Shown here one piece after another: positions 24,190 to 32,697 of a stretch of 44,426 nucleotides of DNA. Source of the stretch: an uncultured Pelagibacteraceae bacterium (GTDB taxonomy: Bacteria; Pseudomonadota; Alphaproteobacteria; Pelagibacterales; Pelagibacteraceae). The translations under genes were made by a program, and so were the position numbers. Positions within the stretch are counted from its first letter, which is position 1. The number at the start of each line of letters is the position of its first letter. The stretch lies in the NCBI GenBank assembly GCA_902573425.1, contig CACGJO010000002.1, positions 65,877-110,302 of the forward strand. The letters are read 5' to 3'. Under the pieces are notes generated by a model that saw only the letters and a program-made list of their open reading frames with translations, did not search any database and had not been told where the DNA came from.

Positions 24190-25530
24190 ATGAGCAAAAT
24201 CTTTTCAATGACAGCTATTGATTTAGCTGAAAAATTAAAAAGTGGTGAAATTTCATGCGTTGATGCATGTAAAGATTATATTGGTAGAATAGATAAGTTT
24301 GAAAAAGATGTTAAAGCTTGGGCTTTCTTTGACAAAAAACTACTTCTAGAGAAAGCAGAAGAAAAAGACGAGTATAGAAAATCTGGTAAACCTCTCGGAC
24401 CACTCCATGGATTACCAATAGGGATAAAAGACATCATCGGAACCCAAGATATGCCAACGGAATGTGGAACTGTATTAAGAAAAGGCATGTCAGAAAGTGC
24501 TGACGCTGAGGTAGTTAATTTATTAAAAATTTCAGGTGCAATAATTATGGGAAAAACAGTTACGACCGAACTTGCTTACTTTGATCCTGGCAAAACAACT
24601 AATCCACACGATAAAACACGAACACCAGGTGGATCTTCGAGTGGATCAGCAGCTGTTGTTGCGGCACATATGGCGCCATTATCCTTGGGGACCCAAACCA
24701 AAGGCTCAATTATTAGACCAGCATCTTATTGTGGGGTAGTGGGTTACAAACCTTCATTTGGATTGATATCGAGAAATGGAGTTTTAAAGCAGTCATCTAA
24801 ACTTGATCATGTAGGAGTTTTTGGCAAAAGTGTTGAAGATGTAGCTTTGATTGCAAAATGCCTAATAAAAAAAGATTTGTACGACAAAGATACAGTTCAC
24901 TATTCAGCAGAAAAAATGTTGGAAGAATGCAGAAAAGGCCCTCACTTTGATCCAAAATTTATATTCTATAAAACTTCTAACTGGAAAAATATAGACAAAG
25001 AATCTCAAAAAGCTTTTGAATTTTTAATAAAAAAACTAAAAAAACACATAGAGATATTTGATGAACCTTCTTACTTTAAAGATATACATAAGTTTCAACA
25101 AGTGGTTCACGAAACTGATATGGCGAATAGTTTTCAAAAATATTACAAAAATTCAAAAAATAAATTGGGAAAAAAACTTGTAGAAGCTATAGAACGTGGA
25201 AATAAATATTCTGCTGGGCAATACACTGAAGCGAGGGACTTTATGGAGCAAAGTTACAGATCTTATAGTGAAGTTTTTGAGGATTATCACGGAGTAATTA
25301 CACCAGCGTCAACAGGCGTAGCAGACAAAGGATTAAAATTTACTGGAAGTCCAGAGTTCTGCACCATCTGGACTTACATGGGTTTGCCATCGGTATCACT
25401 ACCTTTACTTACAGGCGAAAATAATTTACCATTAGGAGTTCAGCTAATAGGCAATAGGCTTGATGATTTAAGATTTTTAGGGGTTGCAAATTGGTTAGAA
25501 AAAAAATGTAAGGATACAGAAGATGAATAA
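24190..25530 (+). CDS. Amidase (amidase signature family)
   Basis: The 446-residue protein has the amidase-signature Ser-Ser-Lys triad: Lys80 in GIKDIIG, Ser149 in GGSSSGSAA and nucleophile Ser173 in GTQTKGSIIRPAS. Spacing of 24 residues between the two serines is standard. It hydrolyses an amide to acid plus ammonia. The residues around the nucleophile (TKGSIIRPAS) differ from the usual TGGSIR of GatA, and no gatB or gatC is nearby, so GatA is unlikely. Its place after a TRAP transporter suggests that the substrate may be imported by it. Confidence 0.9.
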   Translation: MSKIFSMTAIDLAEKLKSGEISCVDACKDYIGRIDKFEKDVKAWAFFDKKLLLEKAEEKDEYRKSGKPLGPLHGLPIGIKDIIGTQDMPTECGTVLRKGMSESADAEVVNLLKISGAIIMGKTVTTELAYFDPGKTTNPHDKTRTPGGSSSGSAAVVAAHMAPLSLGTQTKGSIIRPASYCGVVGYKPSFGLISRNGVLKQSSKLDHVGVFGKSVEDVALIAKCLIKKDLYDKDTVHYSAEKMLEECRKGPHFDPKFIFYKTSNWKNIDKESQKAFEFLIKKLKKHIEIFDEPSYFKDIHKFQQVVHETDMANSFQKYYKNSKNKLGKKLVEAIERGNKYSAGQYTEARDFMEQSYRSYSEVFEDYHGVITPASTGVADKGLKFTGSPEFCTIWTYMGLPSVSLPLLTGENNLPLGVQLIGNRLDDLRFLGVANWLEKKCKDTEDE

Positions 25531-25699
25531 ATTAACAAGTATAGTTGGATGCTCTATTGCAATCGCCTTTTTAATAGGTTTGGCCACTACATTAACAAGA
25601 TCAATGATGATTGGCTTTACCGATGTTCTTCCAGTTTACATTCTTATGGGCTTAGTAATATGCATGATGATTTATGAAGCCTTCTTCCAAAAAAAATAA
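25523..25699 (+). CDS. 58-residue two-helix membrane protein
   Basis: An ORF of 58 codons starts inside the end of the amidase gene (8-base overlap) and ends inside the start of the EamA gene (26-base overlap). The product has two hydrophobic helices: TSIVGCSIAIAFLIGLATTL (5-24) and PVYILMGLVICMMIYEAFF (37-55). A short loop with TRSMMIGFTDV lies between them, and the protein ends in QKK. No family recognised. The chain of overlaps and good hydrophobic periodicity support translation. It could be a transporter accessory subunit, but that is speculation. Confidence 0.6.
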   Translation: MNKLTSIVGCSIAIAFLIGLATTLTRSMMIGFTDVLPVYILMGLVICMMIYEAFFQKK

Positions 25700-26579
25700 A
25701 ACAACTTTTCTTCCATTTATTTTACTTTTAATTCAGCCAATTTTTATGGCAAGTAATTTAGCTATTGCTAGAGGGGCAGTTCCATTTGTTCCACCAGTTT
25801 CTTTAGGGTTTTGGAGATGGACACTTGTATTTGTTTTCTTATTACCATTTTTTTACCAACCAATAAGAAAAAATTTTAAACATTTAAAGTCAGAGTTTTT
25901 AAAACTCCTTTTTTTAGGTTTTACCGGATGTTGTCTATGCAGCATTTTTCCTTACGTTGCAGGCAAAACTACAACTGTTTTAAACATGTCACTAATTTAC
26001 ACATCTTCCTCAATTTTTATTGTTATGCTGTCAACTTTTTTTTATAAAGAAAAAATTAATTTTCTCCAGAGCATTGGATTTCTTCTGGCATTTGTTGGCG
26101 TATTAGTTGTCATCTCAAATGGAAAATTATCAACCTTTTTAAATTTAAATTTTGTTGAAGGAGATATTTGGATTTTAGGCGCAGCAATATCGTGGGCTTT
26201 ATACTCAGTTTATGTTTTACATTGGAAATCAAAATTTAATCTATTTACAAAATTTACATTAATAGCTTTTTTTGGTTCACTTTGTTTATTTCCTTTTTAT
26301 CTTTATGAAGTATTTTATTTAGGCGATAAATTTAATTTAGAGTTAATACCCATCTTATGGATTACAATTGCAGCAATATCACCAGGTATAATTGCTTTTA
26401 TTCTTTACAGCAAAATTCAAAAATATCTAGGTGCATCAATTACTGGTTTTACATTATATTTATTTGTTGTATATGGAGCATTTTATGGAATATTTTTTTT
26501 TAACGAGGAACTTTTTGTGTCGCATTATTTAGGTGGAGCATTAGTTTTGCTTGGAGTGTATTTTGCCAAAAAAACTTAG
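25674..26579 (+). CDS. EamA/DMT-superfamily metabolite exporter
   Basis: The 301-residue protein has ten hydrophobic segments in two repeats, the drug/metabolite transporter layout. GFWRWTLVFVFLLPFF lies in repeat one, and AAISWALYSVYVLHWKSK at the start of repeat two is the EamA pattern. These carriers usually export amino acids or related metabolites; the substrate is unknown. The gene overlaps the small membrane ORF upstream. The following hydrolase ATG lies 4 bases after its stop. Confidence 0.9.
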   Translation: MKPSSKKNKTTFLPFILLLIQPIFMASNLAIARGAVPFVPPVSLGFWRWTLVFVFLLPFFYQPIRKNFKHLKSEFLKLLFLGFTGCCLCSIFPYVAGKTTTVLNMSLIYTSSSIFIVMLSTFFYKEKINFLQSIGFLLAFVGVLVVISNGKLSTFLNLNFVEGDIWILGAAISWALYSVYVLHWKSKFNLFTKFTLIAFFGSLCLFPFYLYEVFYLGDKFNLELIPILWITIAAISPGIIAFILYSKIQKYLGASITGFTLYLFVVYGAFYGIFFFNEELFVSHYLGGALVLLGVYFAKKT

Positions 26580-26583
26580 ATAT

Positions 26584-27375
26584 ATGTTTACTTTAGTAAC
26601 TATATTAATTTTATGCTACTTCCTTGTAGTAATTTTTGTATTTTTTTATCAAAGAAATCTTCTTTATCATCCGTTTGAAAATAATTATAGCTCTGACGAA
26701 GCAAGTTTCGAATATGAGGAAGTTTTTGTGCCCACATCTGAGGGAAAAGAACTAAGGGCCTGGCTTCATAAAAAAGACTTGAGAGAAAAAAAGACTTTAT
26801 TATTTTTTCATGGAAATGCTGGCGATTTAAAAAATAGAATTTATAAATTAAATTTAATTAAAGATTTTGATATAAATTTTTTGATTGTGGCTTATAGGGG
26901 TTTTAGTGGTAATGAAGGTAGTCCTTCAGAAAAAGGATTATATCAGGATGCCAAAGATTCTATAGCCTGGTTAAACGAGCAAGGAGTCAAAGATAAACAA
27001 ATTATAATTTATGGAGAATCTCTAGGAACTGGTGTTTCCGTTGAAGTTGCACAAAATAAAAATTTTGCAGGTATAATTTTAGAATCTCCTTTCACGTCGA
27101 TGGTCGAAGCTGGAAAACATTATTATTTTTATCTACCGGTTTCGCTCTTACTTAAAGACAGATATGAAACAATAAAAAAATTAAAAAATATCAAAATTCC
27201 GATTTTGGTTATGCATGGAGAAAATGATAAAATTGTTCCATTCCATATGGGTAAAAAAGTTTTTTCAGAGGCTAATGATCCCAAATATTCTTATTTTCCT
27301 AAAGATGACGATCACATGATGGAATATAACAAAAATTTATTAGAAGCTTTAAATAAATTTTTTTTATCAATATAA
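26584..27375 (+). CDS. BEM46-like alpha/beta hydrolase, membrane-anchored
   Basis: The 263-residue protein starts at the ATG at 26584; an in-frame ATG at 26551 would overlap the EamA gene by 29 bases and add no conserved sequence. A hydrophobic N-terminal anchor (about 3-20) is followed by an alpha/beta hydrolase domain: FFHGNAGD oxyanion block, nucleophile Ser146 in GESLG, Asp215 in HGENDKIVP and His244 in DDDHMMEY. The family includes YfhR/BEM46 proteins of unknown substrate. It converges on the HPP gene, with the last 9 bases overlapping. Confidence 0.9.
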   Translation: MFTLVTILILCYFLVVIFVFFYQRNLLYHPFENNYSSDEASFEYEEVFVPTSEGKELRAWLHKKDLREKKTLLFFHGNAGDLKNRIYKLNLIKDFDINFLIVAYRGFSGNEGSPSEKGLYQDAKDSIAWLNEQGVKDKQIIIYGESLGTGVSVEVAQNKNFAGIILESPFTSMVEAGKHYYFYLPVSLLLKDRYETIKKLKNIKIPILVMHGENDKIVPFHMGKKVFSEANDPKYSYFPKDDDHMMEYNKNLLEALNKFFLSI

Positions 27376-27846
27376 CCAGTTATCCCTAATAGGATATTTT
27401 CTTTTTAAAATAATTTTATTAATAAAAACTGACATTATAATAATTGCTATAGTTCCTAGTATTACCGGGAACAGAATAAATTCGAAAGAAACATCTGTAA
27501 ATAAAACTACCAAAGGATTTGATGCTGCAGGTGGATGCATAACTTTTAAATATACCATTAAAGTTACGGCTACACCGACAGCTAAACCAAGAGAGTAAAA
27601 CGAAAATCCAACTGTTTCATTAAAAATAATTCCAACTAAAACTGAGATTAAATGTCCAAAAAAAATATTTTTTGGTTGTGCTGTTTCTAGATTATGAAGT
27701 GCAAAAACTAAAAAAACAGTTGCTCCAAATGAAAACATTAGCCATACACCGGCAGACGTTCTTAAGGTTAAAAAGGCAAGAACACTTATAACTATTGATG
27801 CAGATATTCCCGATATAATTGGCTCTATTTTTTTTGGTATTTTCAT
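27367..27846 (-). CDS. HPP-family integral membrane protein
   Basis: The 159-residue protein has four membrane helices and the eponymous motif HPPAASNPLVV. Other family blocks are FSFGATVFLVFALHNLETAQP and GHLISVLVGI. HPP proteins are implicated in nitrite transport in plastids and cyanobacteria; in heterotrophs the role is unclear. The gene ends in a 9-base tail-to-tail overlap with the hydrolase and starts 2 bases after the ftsY stop, so it may be read from the dapF-ftsY transcript. Confidence 0.88.
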   Translation of the reverse strand: MKIPKKIEPIISGISASIVISVLAFLTLRTSAGVWLMFSFGATVFLVFALHNLETAQPKNIFFGHLISVLVGIIFNETVGFSFYSLGLAVGVAVTLMVYLKVMHPPAASNPLVVLFTDVSFEFILFPVILGTIAIIIMSVFINKIILKRKYPIRDNWLY

Positions 27847-27848
27847 TT

Positions 27849-28724
27849 TTAATTTTCAACCAACATTTTAGAAAAGGTTGCTGTGTTAAATGGATGCAAA
27901 TCACTTTCCTTTTCGCCCATACCAACTGCAATTATGGGCAAACCAAATTTTTTACATATAGCCAATAATATCCCACCCTTCGCTGAAGTATCTAATTTGG
28001 TAATTATTAAACCTGTTATGTTTGAAATTTTTTTAAATTCTTCAACTTGATTTAAAGCATTTTGGCCTGTTGTAGCATCAAGTACTAAAATAGTTTCATG
28101 GGGATATTCTGGATTTACTTTTTTTAGAACTGTAAATATTTTCTTATATTCCTCCATTAGATTTTTTTTATTTTGTAGTCTTCCCGCAGTATCAATAAAC
28201 GCTATATCTAGTTTATTATCTTCAGCAAACTTTGCAGTTTTAAATCCAACAGATGCTGGATCCGTTCCTAAATCTGATTTAACAAAATCAGCCCCAATTT
28301 TTTTTGACCAAAGTTCTAATTGTTCAATAGCTGCTGCTCTAAAAGTATCAGCAGCACCAAAAACTATTTTTTTTCCCTCATTTTTAAATAACTTTCCAAG
28401 TTTACCTATTGTTGTTGTCTTACCTACTCCATTTACTCCTGCTACAACTACGATTGAAGGAGAGTTTTTATAAAGATTATTAAGTTTTCTCTCAAAAGGA
28501 TCAAGTATTTTAGATATCTGCTCCCCAAGAAAATCAAATATTTCTTTTTCGTCCTTAATTTCTTTTCCAATTTTTTCTTTTTTAAATTTTTCTTTCAGAT
28601 CCGAAGCTATTTGAGTACCAACATCTGACTCAATTAGAAGTTCTTCAAATTTATCAAGCAAGTTTTCATCTATCTTTTTTTTACTAAATAAATTACTAAA
28701 TTTAAAATTTTCAAAAAACTTCAT
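27849..28724 (-). CDS. ftsY: Signal recognition particle receptor FtsY
   Basis: The 291-residue protein has a short N-terminal region and a complete NG domain. G1 is GVNGVGKTTTIGKLG, and the insertion-box part is DTFRAAAIEQL. The DTAGRLQNKKNLMEE and ITKLDTSAKGG blocks give G3 and G4. The long acidic A domain of E. coli FtsY is absent, as in many alphaproteobacteria. It receives Ffh-RNA-ribosome complexes at the membrane. The gene's ATG overlaps the dapF stop by one base, and ffh is encoded divergently just beyond dapF. Confidence 0.97.
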   Translation of the reverse strand: MKFFENFKFSNLFSKKKIDENLLDKFEELLIESDVGTQIASDLKEKFKKEKIGKEIKDEKEIFDFLGEQISKILDPFERKLNNLYKNSPSIVVVAGVNGVGKTTTIGKLGKLFKNEGKKIVFGAADTFRAAAIEQLELWSKKIGADFVKSDLGTDPASVGFKTAKFAEDNKLDIAFIDTAGRLQNKKNLMEEYKKIFTVLKKVNPEYPHETILVLDATTGQNALNQVEEFKKISNITGLIITKLDTSAKGGILLAICKKFGLPIIAVGMGEKESDLHPFNTATFSKMLVEN

Positions 28725-29542
28725 TATATTTCAAAGTCAATTGTTTCAATCTCTGAGACTGGACCAGTCATAAACATATTTTCTGTTTTATCGATTTTTA
28801 CATTTAAAAAACCTTCTTTAAATTTTATATCTACTTCATTATTAACCAATTTATTCTTAAAACCAGCGACAGCGGTTGCACATGCTGCTGTCCCACATGC
28901 TTTAGTTAGTCCAGCGCCTCTTTCCCAAACATTAACAGTTATATTATTTTCATCAATTATCTGAGCCATTGTTACATTGGCTTTTTCAGGAAATAGAATG
29001 TGGTTTTCAATTTTTGGACCTATTGTTTTTAAATTATATTCAAAACAATTCTTCACAAAAAAAATTATATGTGGATTTCCTACGTTTACACAAAATCCAC
29101 CTGTAAATTTCTTATTATTTATCTCTAAAGTAATATCTGCTGGGTTTATTTTTTTTGATAAAGGAATATCTTCAGAATTAAATAATGGTTTTCCCATTTC
29201 AAGTTCTACTTGTAAATTTCCTACTATTTTTGCATTAAGAAGACGGTTGTTTGTTTTTAGTTTTATTTCTTTTGTGTTTAAATTTTTACCCAAAAGATAA
29301 GCTACGCATCTAGATCCATTTCCACATGCACTTACTTCACCTCCATCAGAGTTGAAAATTGTTATTGGAAAAGAATTTTCTTTTTCTTTTTCTATAAAGA
29401 TTATTTGATCAAAGCCAATGTTAGATCTACTTCCCAATTCAATAATTTTTTCTCTTGTTAAATTAATAGAATTTTTTCTTCTATCAACAATGATAAAATC
29501 ATTACCTAAGCCATCCATTTTGTAAGCGTTAATTGATGTCAT
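28724..29542 (-). CDS. dapF: Diaminopimelate epimerase
   Basis: The 272-residue length is usual. The two catalytic cysteines are Cys73 (GGEVSACGNGSR) and Cys216 (GLTKACGTAAC), and the N-terminus has the typical KMDGLGNDF. The enzyme converts LL- to meso-diaminopimelate for lysine and peptidoglycan synthesis. Its stop overlaps the ftsY start. In many alphaproteobacteria mtaB lies between dapF and ftsY; here it is missing. Confidence 0.97.
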   Translation of the reverse strand: MTSINAYKMDGLGNDFIIVDRRKNSINLTREKIIELGSRSNIGFDQIIFIEKEKENSFPITIFNSDGGEVSACGNGSRCVAYLLGKNLNTKEIKLKTNNRLLNAKIVGNLQVELEMGKPLFNSEDIPLSKKINPADITLEINNKKFTGGFCVNVGNPHIIFFVKNCFEYNLKTIGPKIENHILFPEKANVTMAQIIDENNITVNVWERGAGLTKACGTAACATAVAGFKNKLVNNEVDIKFKEGFLNVKIDKTENMFMTGPVSEIETIDFEI

Positions 29543-29552
29543 AATTGATTAG

Positions 29553-29558
29553 TATAAT
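29553..29558 (+). promoter_or_regulatory. Candidate -10 element for the ffh transcript
   Basis: A perfect TATAAT lies on the plus strand in the dapF-ffh divergent gap. Transcription would start near 29565, about 30 bases before the first paired base of the leader RNA. No convincing -35 was found at the ideal spacing (TTGATG at 29533-29538 leaves only 14 bases). Confidence 0.4.
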
Positions 29559-29595
29559 TATTCATTGACTTTTAAAACCCTTAATTGTAGCTTCT

Positions 29596-29688
29596 CACCA
29601 CTTCCGCAAATGTTAGATTTTGCGGTGCCTTTAGAAATAAAGGGATCGACACTAGTCAGCGAGGGTTCGCCCACTAGTGCGATTGGTG
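29596..29688 (+). ncRNA. Multi-hairpin structured RNA in the ffh 5' leader
   Basis: Four helices can form in order. Closing helix: CACCA (29596-29600) with TGGTG (29684-29688). Hairpin 1: CCGCAAA (29604-29610) with TTTGCGG (29619-29625). Hairpin 2: CCTTTA (29628-29633), a GAAA tetraloop, and TAAAGG (29638-29643). Hairpin 3: ATCG plus CACTAGT (29645-29656, one bulged A) with ACTAGTG plus CGAT (29673-29683), capped by GGG-TTCG-CCC or GCGA-TCGC pairing. Nearly every base is paired, and stable GNRA and UUCG loops occur. It ends 18 bases before the ffh ATG. It is not the SRP RNA: the conserved GGAAGGAAGCAG-type domain is absent. A cis-regulatory leader or a processed RNA is likely. Confidence 0.75.
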
Positions 29689-29706
29689 TTGGATGAATTA
29701 AAAAAA

Positions 29707-31056
29707 ATGTTTGAAAACTTAACAAATAAATTAGAAGGAATACTAAGCAAACTAAAAAAAGCCCCTTCTCTGAATGAAACACAGGTTGAAACAGGGTTGA
29801 AGGAAATTAGAGAGGCACTTTTAGCTGCAGACGTTTCACTAGCTGTAGTAAAAAAATTTATAGAAGATATTAAACCCAAAGCTATTGGTCAGGAAATTAT
29901 TAGATCGACCTCACCTGGTCAAATGTTAGTAAAAATTGTTTATGATCAATTAGTTCAAGTTTTAGGTGGCAAAGGAGAAGAACTCAATCTTAAAGCTGTT
30001 CCACCCGCTTCAATACTATTAGTGGGTTTACAAGGATCAGGAAAAACCACAACAGCTGTAAAATTAGCTAAAAATATTGAAAAAAATTATAAAAAGAAAA
30101 TTTTACTTGCGAGTCTTGATGTTTATAGACCTGCAGCACAAGAGCAATTAAAAATATTATGTGAAAAAAATAATTTAAATGTCCTTCCTATTATAAAAGA
30201 TCAGTACCCAATTGATATTACAAAAAGAGCCAAAAATGCAGCATCATTAAGTGGAGCAGATATTATAATCTATGATACTGCAGGGCGAACTCAAATAGAT
30301 TTAAATATGATGACAGAGATTAAAAATATCAAAGCAGAAGCCTTGCCTATCGAAACAATATTAGTTGCAGACTCCTTAACAGGACAAATAGCAGTCAAAT
30401 TAGCTTCTGAGTTTGATAAAGCAATTGACCTAACAAGCATAATATTAACAAGAGTTGACGGAGATGGTAGAGGTGGTGCCGCTCTTAGCATGAAACAAAC
30501 AACAGGAAAACCTATTAAATTTATAGGTGTTGGAGAAAATATTAATGACTTCGAAACATTTCACCCTGACAGGTTAGCAAACAGAATTCTTGGAATGGGA
30601 GATATAGTTTCTTTAGTTGAAAAAGCTTCACAAGACTTGGATGAAGAAAAAATGAAAGCTGCAGAAGAAAACCTTAAAAAAGGAACATTCACTTTTGATG
30701 ATTATCTAATGCAAATAAGACAAATGAAAAAAATGGGAGGAATGGAAGGAGTTTTATCTCTTTTACCAGGAGTTGGAAAAGTAAAAGAGCAAATGCAAAA
30801 TGCAAATGTTGATGAAAAACTTCTTACAGCAAACGAAGCAATAATTTTGTCTATGACAAAAAAAGAAAGACAAAATCCTGATATCATAAGTGGCTCTAGA
30901 AGAAAAAGAATATGTTTGGGTTCTGGAACAGATCCTCAAACAATTAATAGGCTCTTAAAGCAATTTAAGATGATGTCAAAGATGATGAAAAAAATGTCAA
31001 AAGGAAAAGCCCCCAAAGGGCAAATTCCCGATGAGTTGTTAAATAATCTAAAATGA
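29707..31056 (+). CDS. ffh: Signal recognition particle GTPase Ffh
   Basis: The 449-residue protein starts [17 protein letters not shown] at the ATG at 29707, the standard Ffh opening; upstream in-frame GTG/TTG codons lie in the structured leader. The N domain is followed by the G domain with [33 protein letters not shown] and [10 protein letters not shown]. The Met-rich M domain contains [17 protein letters not shown] and [13 protein letters not shown], the RNA-binding part. It binds signal sequences on the ribosome and docks with FtsY, encoded divergently nearby. rpsP follows after 10 bases. Confidence 0.97.
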   Translation: MFENLTNKLEGILSKLKKAPSLNETQVETGLKEIREALLAADVSLAVVKKFIEDIKPKAIGQEIIRSTSPGQMLVKIVYDQLVQVLGGKGEELNLKAVPPASILLVGLQGSGKTTTAVKLAKNIEKNYKKKILLASLDVYRPAAQEQLKILCEKNNLNVLPIIKDQYPIDITKRAKNAASLSGADIIIYDTAGRTQIDLNMMTEIKNIKAEALPIETILVADSLTGQIAVKLASEFDKAIDLTSIILTRVDGDGRGGAALSMKQTTGKPIKFIGVGENINDFETFHPDRLANRILGMGDIVSLVEKASQDLDEEKMKAAEENLKKGTFTFDDYLMQIRQMKKMGGMEGVLSLLPGVGKVKEQMQNANVDEKLLTANEAIILSMTKKERQNPDIISGSRRKRICLGSGTDPQTINRLLKQFKMMSKMMKKMSKGKAPKGQIPDELLNNLK

Positions 31057-31066
31057 AAGGAACAAA

Positions 31067-31483
31067 ATGTTAAAAATAAGACTATCAATGGGGGGAGCAA
31101 AAAAGCGACCAGTCTACAAGATAGTTGTAGCTGACAGTAGATTTCCAAGAGACGGAAGATTTATAGAAAAATTAGGATCTTTTAATCCTCTTCTACCAAA
31201 GGAAAAAAAGGAGAGAATTAAATTAGAGTCTGAAAGAGTAAAACATTGGTTGAGCAAAGGCGCAAGGCCAACAGTAAGAGTTACTAGAATTCTTGGTGAG
31301 GCTAATATTATGCCAATGCCTAAACCAGGAAATAATCCTAAAAAAGCAATTCCTAAAAAAGATAGGAAAAAAGATGGTAAAGAAGAACCAAAGAAAGAAG
31401 CTCCAAAGCAGGAAGCTAAGAAAGAAGAACCAAAGAAAGAAGCTCCAAAACAGGAAGCTAAGAAAGAAGAACCAAAGAAATAA
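31067..31483 (+). CDS. rpsP: 30S ribosomal protein S16 with repetitive C-terminal tail
   Basis: The 138-residue protein has a normal S16 core: [21 protein letters not shown], then [15 protein letters not shown], then [16 protein letters not shown]. The core ends near residue 90. After it comes a Lys/Glu/Pro-rich tail with a 14-residue unit ([14 protein letters not shown]) repeated twice plus a partial third copy. A clear AAAGGA Shine-Dalgarno precedes the ATG. The usual rimM between rpsP and trmD is absent; trmD starts 3 bases after this stop. Confidence 0.97.
   Translation: MLKIRLSMGGAKKRPVYKIVVADSRFPRDGRFIEKLGSFNPLLPKEKKERIKLESERVKHWLSKGARPTVRVTRILGEANIMPMPKPGNNPKKAIPKKDRKKDGKEEPKKEAPKQEAKKEEPKKEAPKQEAKKEEPKK
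31382..31480 (+). repeat. 42-bp in-frame tandem repeat in the rpsP tail
   Basis: Unit 1 spans 31382-31423 and unit 2 spans 31424-31465. They differ by a single visible base (aag/aaa for one Lys codon). A 15-base partial third unit spans 31466-31480, just before the stop. Each unit encodes [14 protein letters not shown]. Near identity at DNA level suggests recent slippage. Confidence 0.92.
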
Positions 31484-31485
31484 CA

Positions 31486-32181
31486 ATGTGGAAAGCACGA
31501 GTATTCACTTTGTATCCAGAAATATATCCTGGCCCTTTAAACAAAGGGCTCTACGGTAAAGCTTTAGAAAAAAAAATTTGGAACTTAGAGGTCGTCAATA
31601 TTAGAGATTCAGCTGAAGACAAACATAAAACGGTTGATGACAAACCATTTGGAGGAGGAAGTGGAATGCTTTTAAAGCCAGATATATTAGGAAAATCTAT
31701 TGATGCAAATGTAAAAAAAGGTGAAAAAATATTTTACCTAACACCTAAAGGAAAGAACTTTAATCAAAAGAAAGCGAAAGAATTTTCTAAGGAAAAAGTT
31801 ATAAATTTAATATGTGGACATTTCGAAGGAGTAGATGAAAGAATACTGAACACAAGAAGCATCGAACAGCTAAGTATTGGAGATTATATTTTATCAGGAG
31901 GTGAGTCAGCATCGTTTGTGGTGATTGATACAGTTTTAAGATTACTACCCGAGGTGCTTGGAAATAATAACTCAAAAGATGATGAAAGCTTTGAGCATGA
32001 TTTATTGGAATACCCTCAATATACAAAACCACAAATATGGGAAAAAAAAAGCGTCCCAGATGTGCTTTTATCTGGTAATCATTCTAAAATTAAAGACTGG
32101 CGTTTATCACAATCAAAGGATATAACACGACGCCAAAGACCAGATATGTGGAAAAAATTTTTAGAAAAAGAAAAAAAATGA
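31486..32181 (+). CDS. trmD: tRNA (guanine-N1)-methyltransferase TrmD
   Basis: The 231-residue protein has the SPOUT methyltransferase landmarks of Trm[20 protein letters not shown], then [16 protein letters not shown], then [14 protein letters not shown] and [17 protein letters not shown], which form the knotted SAM site. It methylates G37 of tRNAs reading CUN, CCN and CGG codons, to prevent frameshifting. It is within the rpsP-trmD-rplS operon and overlaps rplS by ATGA. Confidence 0.97.
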   Translation: MWKARVFTLYPEIYPGPLNKGLYGKALEKKIWNLEVVNIRDSAEDKHKTVDDKPFGGGSGMLLKPDILGKSIDANVKKGEKIFYLTPKGKNFNQKKAKEFSKEKVINLICGHFEGVDERILNTRSIEQLSIGDYILSGGESASFVVIDTVLRLLPEVLGNNNSKDDESFEHDLLEYPQYTKPQIWEKKSVPDVLLSGNHSKIKDWRLSQSKDITRRQRPDMWKKFLEKEKK

Positions 32182-32690
32182 AAAATATAGAGGAAATAAA
32201 CAAAGTAAATGTTCAAAAAATAATTCAGAAGAAAAAAATACCTGAATTTTTCCCTGGGGATACAATTCGTGTTGGCGTGAGAATTGTAGAAGGAAAAAGA
32301 GAGAGAATCCAAAATTTTGAGGGCGTTTGTATAGCTAAAAAAAATAGAGATATTAATTCTTCATTTAAAGTTAGAAAAATTTCTTTTGGAGAAGGAGTTG
32401 AAAGGACTTTCGCTTTATATAGCCCGGTTATTGGATCAATTAAAGTTATTCGATCTGGTAAAGTGAGAAGAGCAAAACTTTACTATTTAAGAGATAGAAA
32501 AGGAAAATCCGCAAGAATTGCTGAAAAAATTAAAAAAAATATAGGAATAGAGGTTGATGTTAAAACCTCCACGAATGAGGATCCAGCAACAGAAATTACT
32601 ACGGAAAAAAAAGTTGAATTAACAAAAAATTCTCCCGAACCAAAAGTTGAAGAAAAAAAAGAAATAAAAAAATCAGATAAAACAAAGTAA
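32178..32690 (+). CDS. rplS: 50S ribosomal protein L19 with charged C-terminal extension
   Basis: The 170-residue protein starts at the ATG at 32178, which overlaps the trmD stop. The core is a standard L19: [19 protein letters not shown], then [14 protein letters not shown], then [22 protein letters not shown] and [12 protein letters not shown]. It ends near residue 115. A further 55 residues rich in Lys, Glu, Thr and Pro form a low-complexity tail, similar in character to the S16 tail. L19 sits at the 30S-50S interface. Confidence 0.96.
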   Translation: MKNIEEINKVNVQKIIQKKKIPEFFPGDTIRVGVRIVEGKRERIQNFEGVCIAKKNRDINSSFKVRKISFGEGVERTFALYSPVIGSIKVIRSGKVRRAKLYYLRDRKGKSARIAEKIKKNIGIEVDVKTSTNEDPATEITTEKKVELTKNSPEPKVEEKKEIKKSDKTK

Positions 32691-32697
32691 TATACTT

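Noticed and set aside
24190-25530. GatA subunit of Asp/Glu-tRNA amidotransferase
   Set aside because: No gatB or gatC nearby, a different nucleophile context (TKGSIIRPAS), and a position in a transport cluster; a general amidase is more likely.
27381-27405. Possible terminator TATCC/GGATA followed by T-rich DNA after the alpha/beta hydrolase
   Set aside because: The stem has only five pairs with no GC-rich core, and it lies within the HPP coding sequence.
29565-29570. TTGACT as a -35 element for ffh
   Set aside because: A start from it would fall at about 29600, inside the closing helix of the leader RNA, and no matching -10 sits 17 bases downstream. The TATAAT at 29553 fits better.
29596-29688. 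4.5S (SRP) RNA or a tRNA in the ffh leader
   Set aside because: The conserved SRP RNA tip with its GGAA-type loop and internal loops is absent, and there is no cloverleaf or CCA; GGGTTCGCCC only resembles a T arm.
31223-31498. Minus-strand ORF rich in Phe/Trp/Leu opposite rpsP
   Set aside because: It is the antisense shadow of the Lys/Glu/Pro repeat in the S16 tail.
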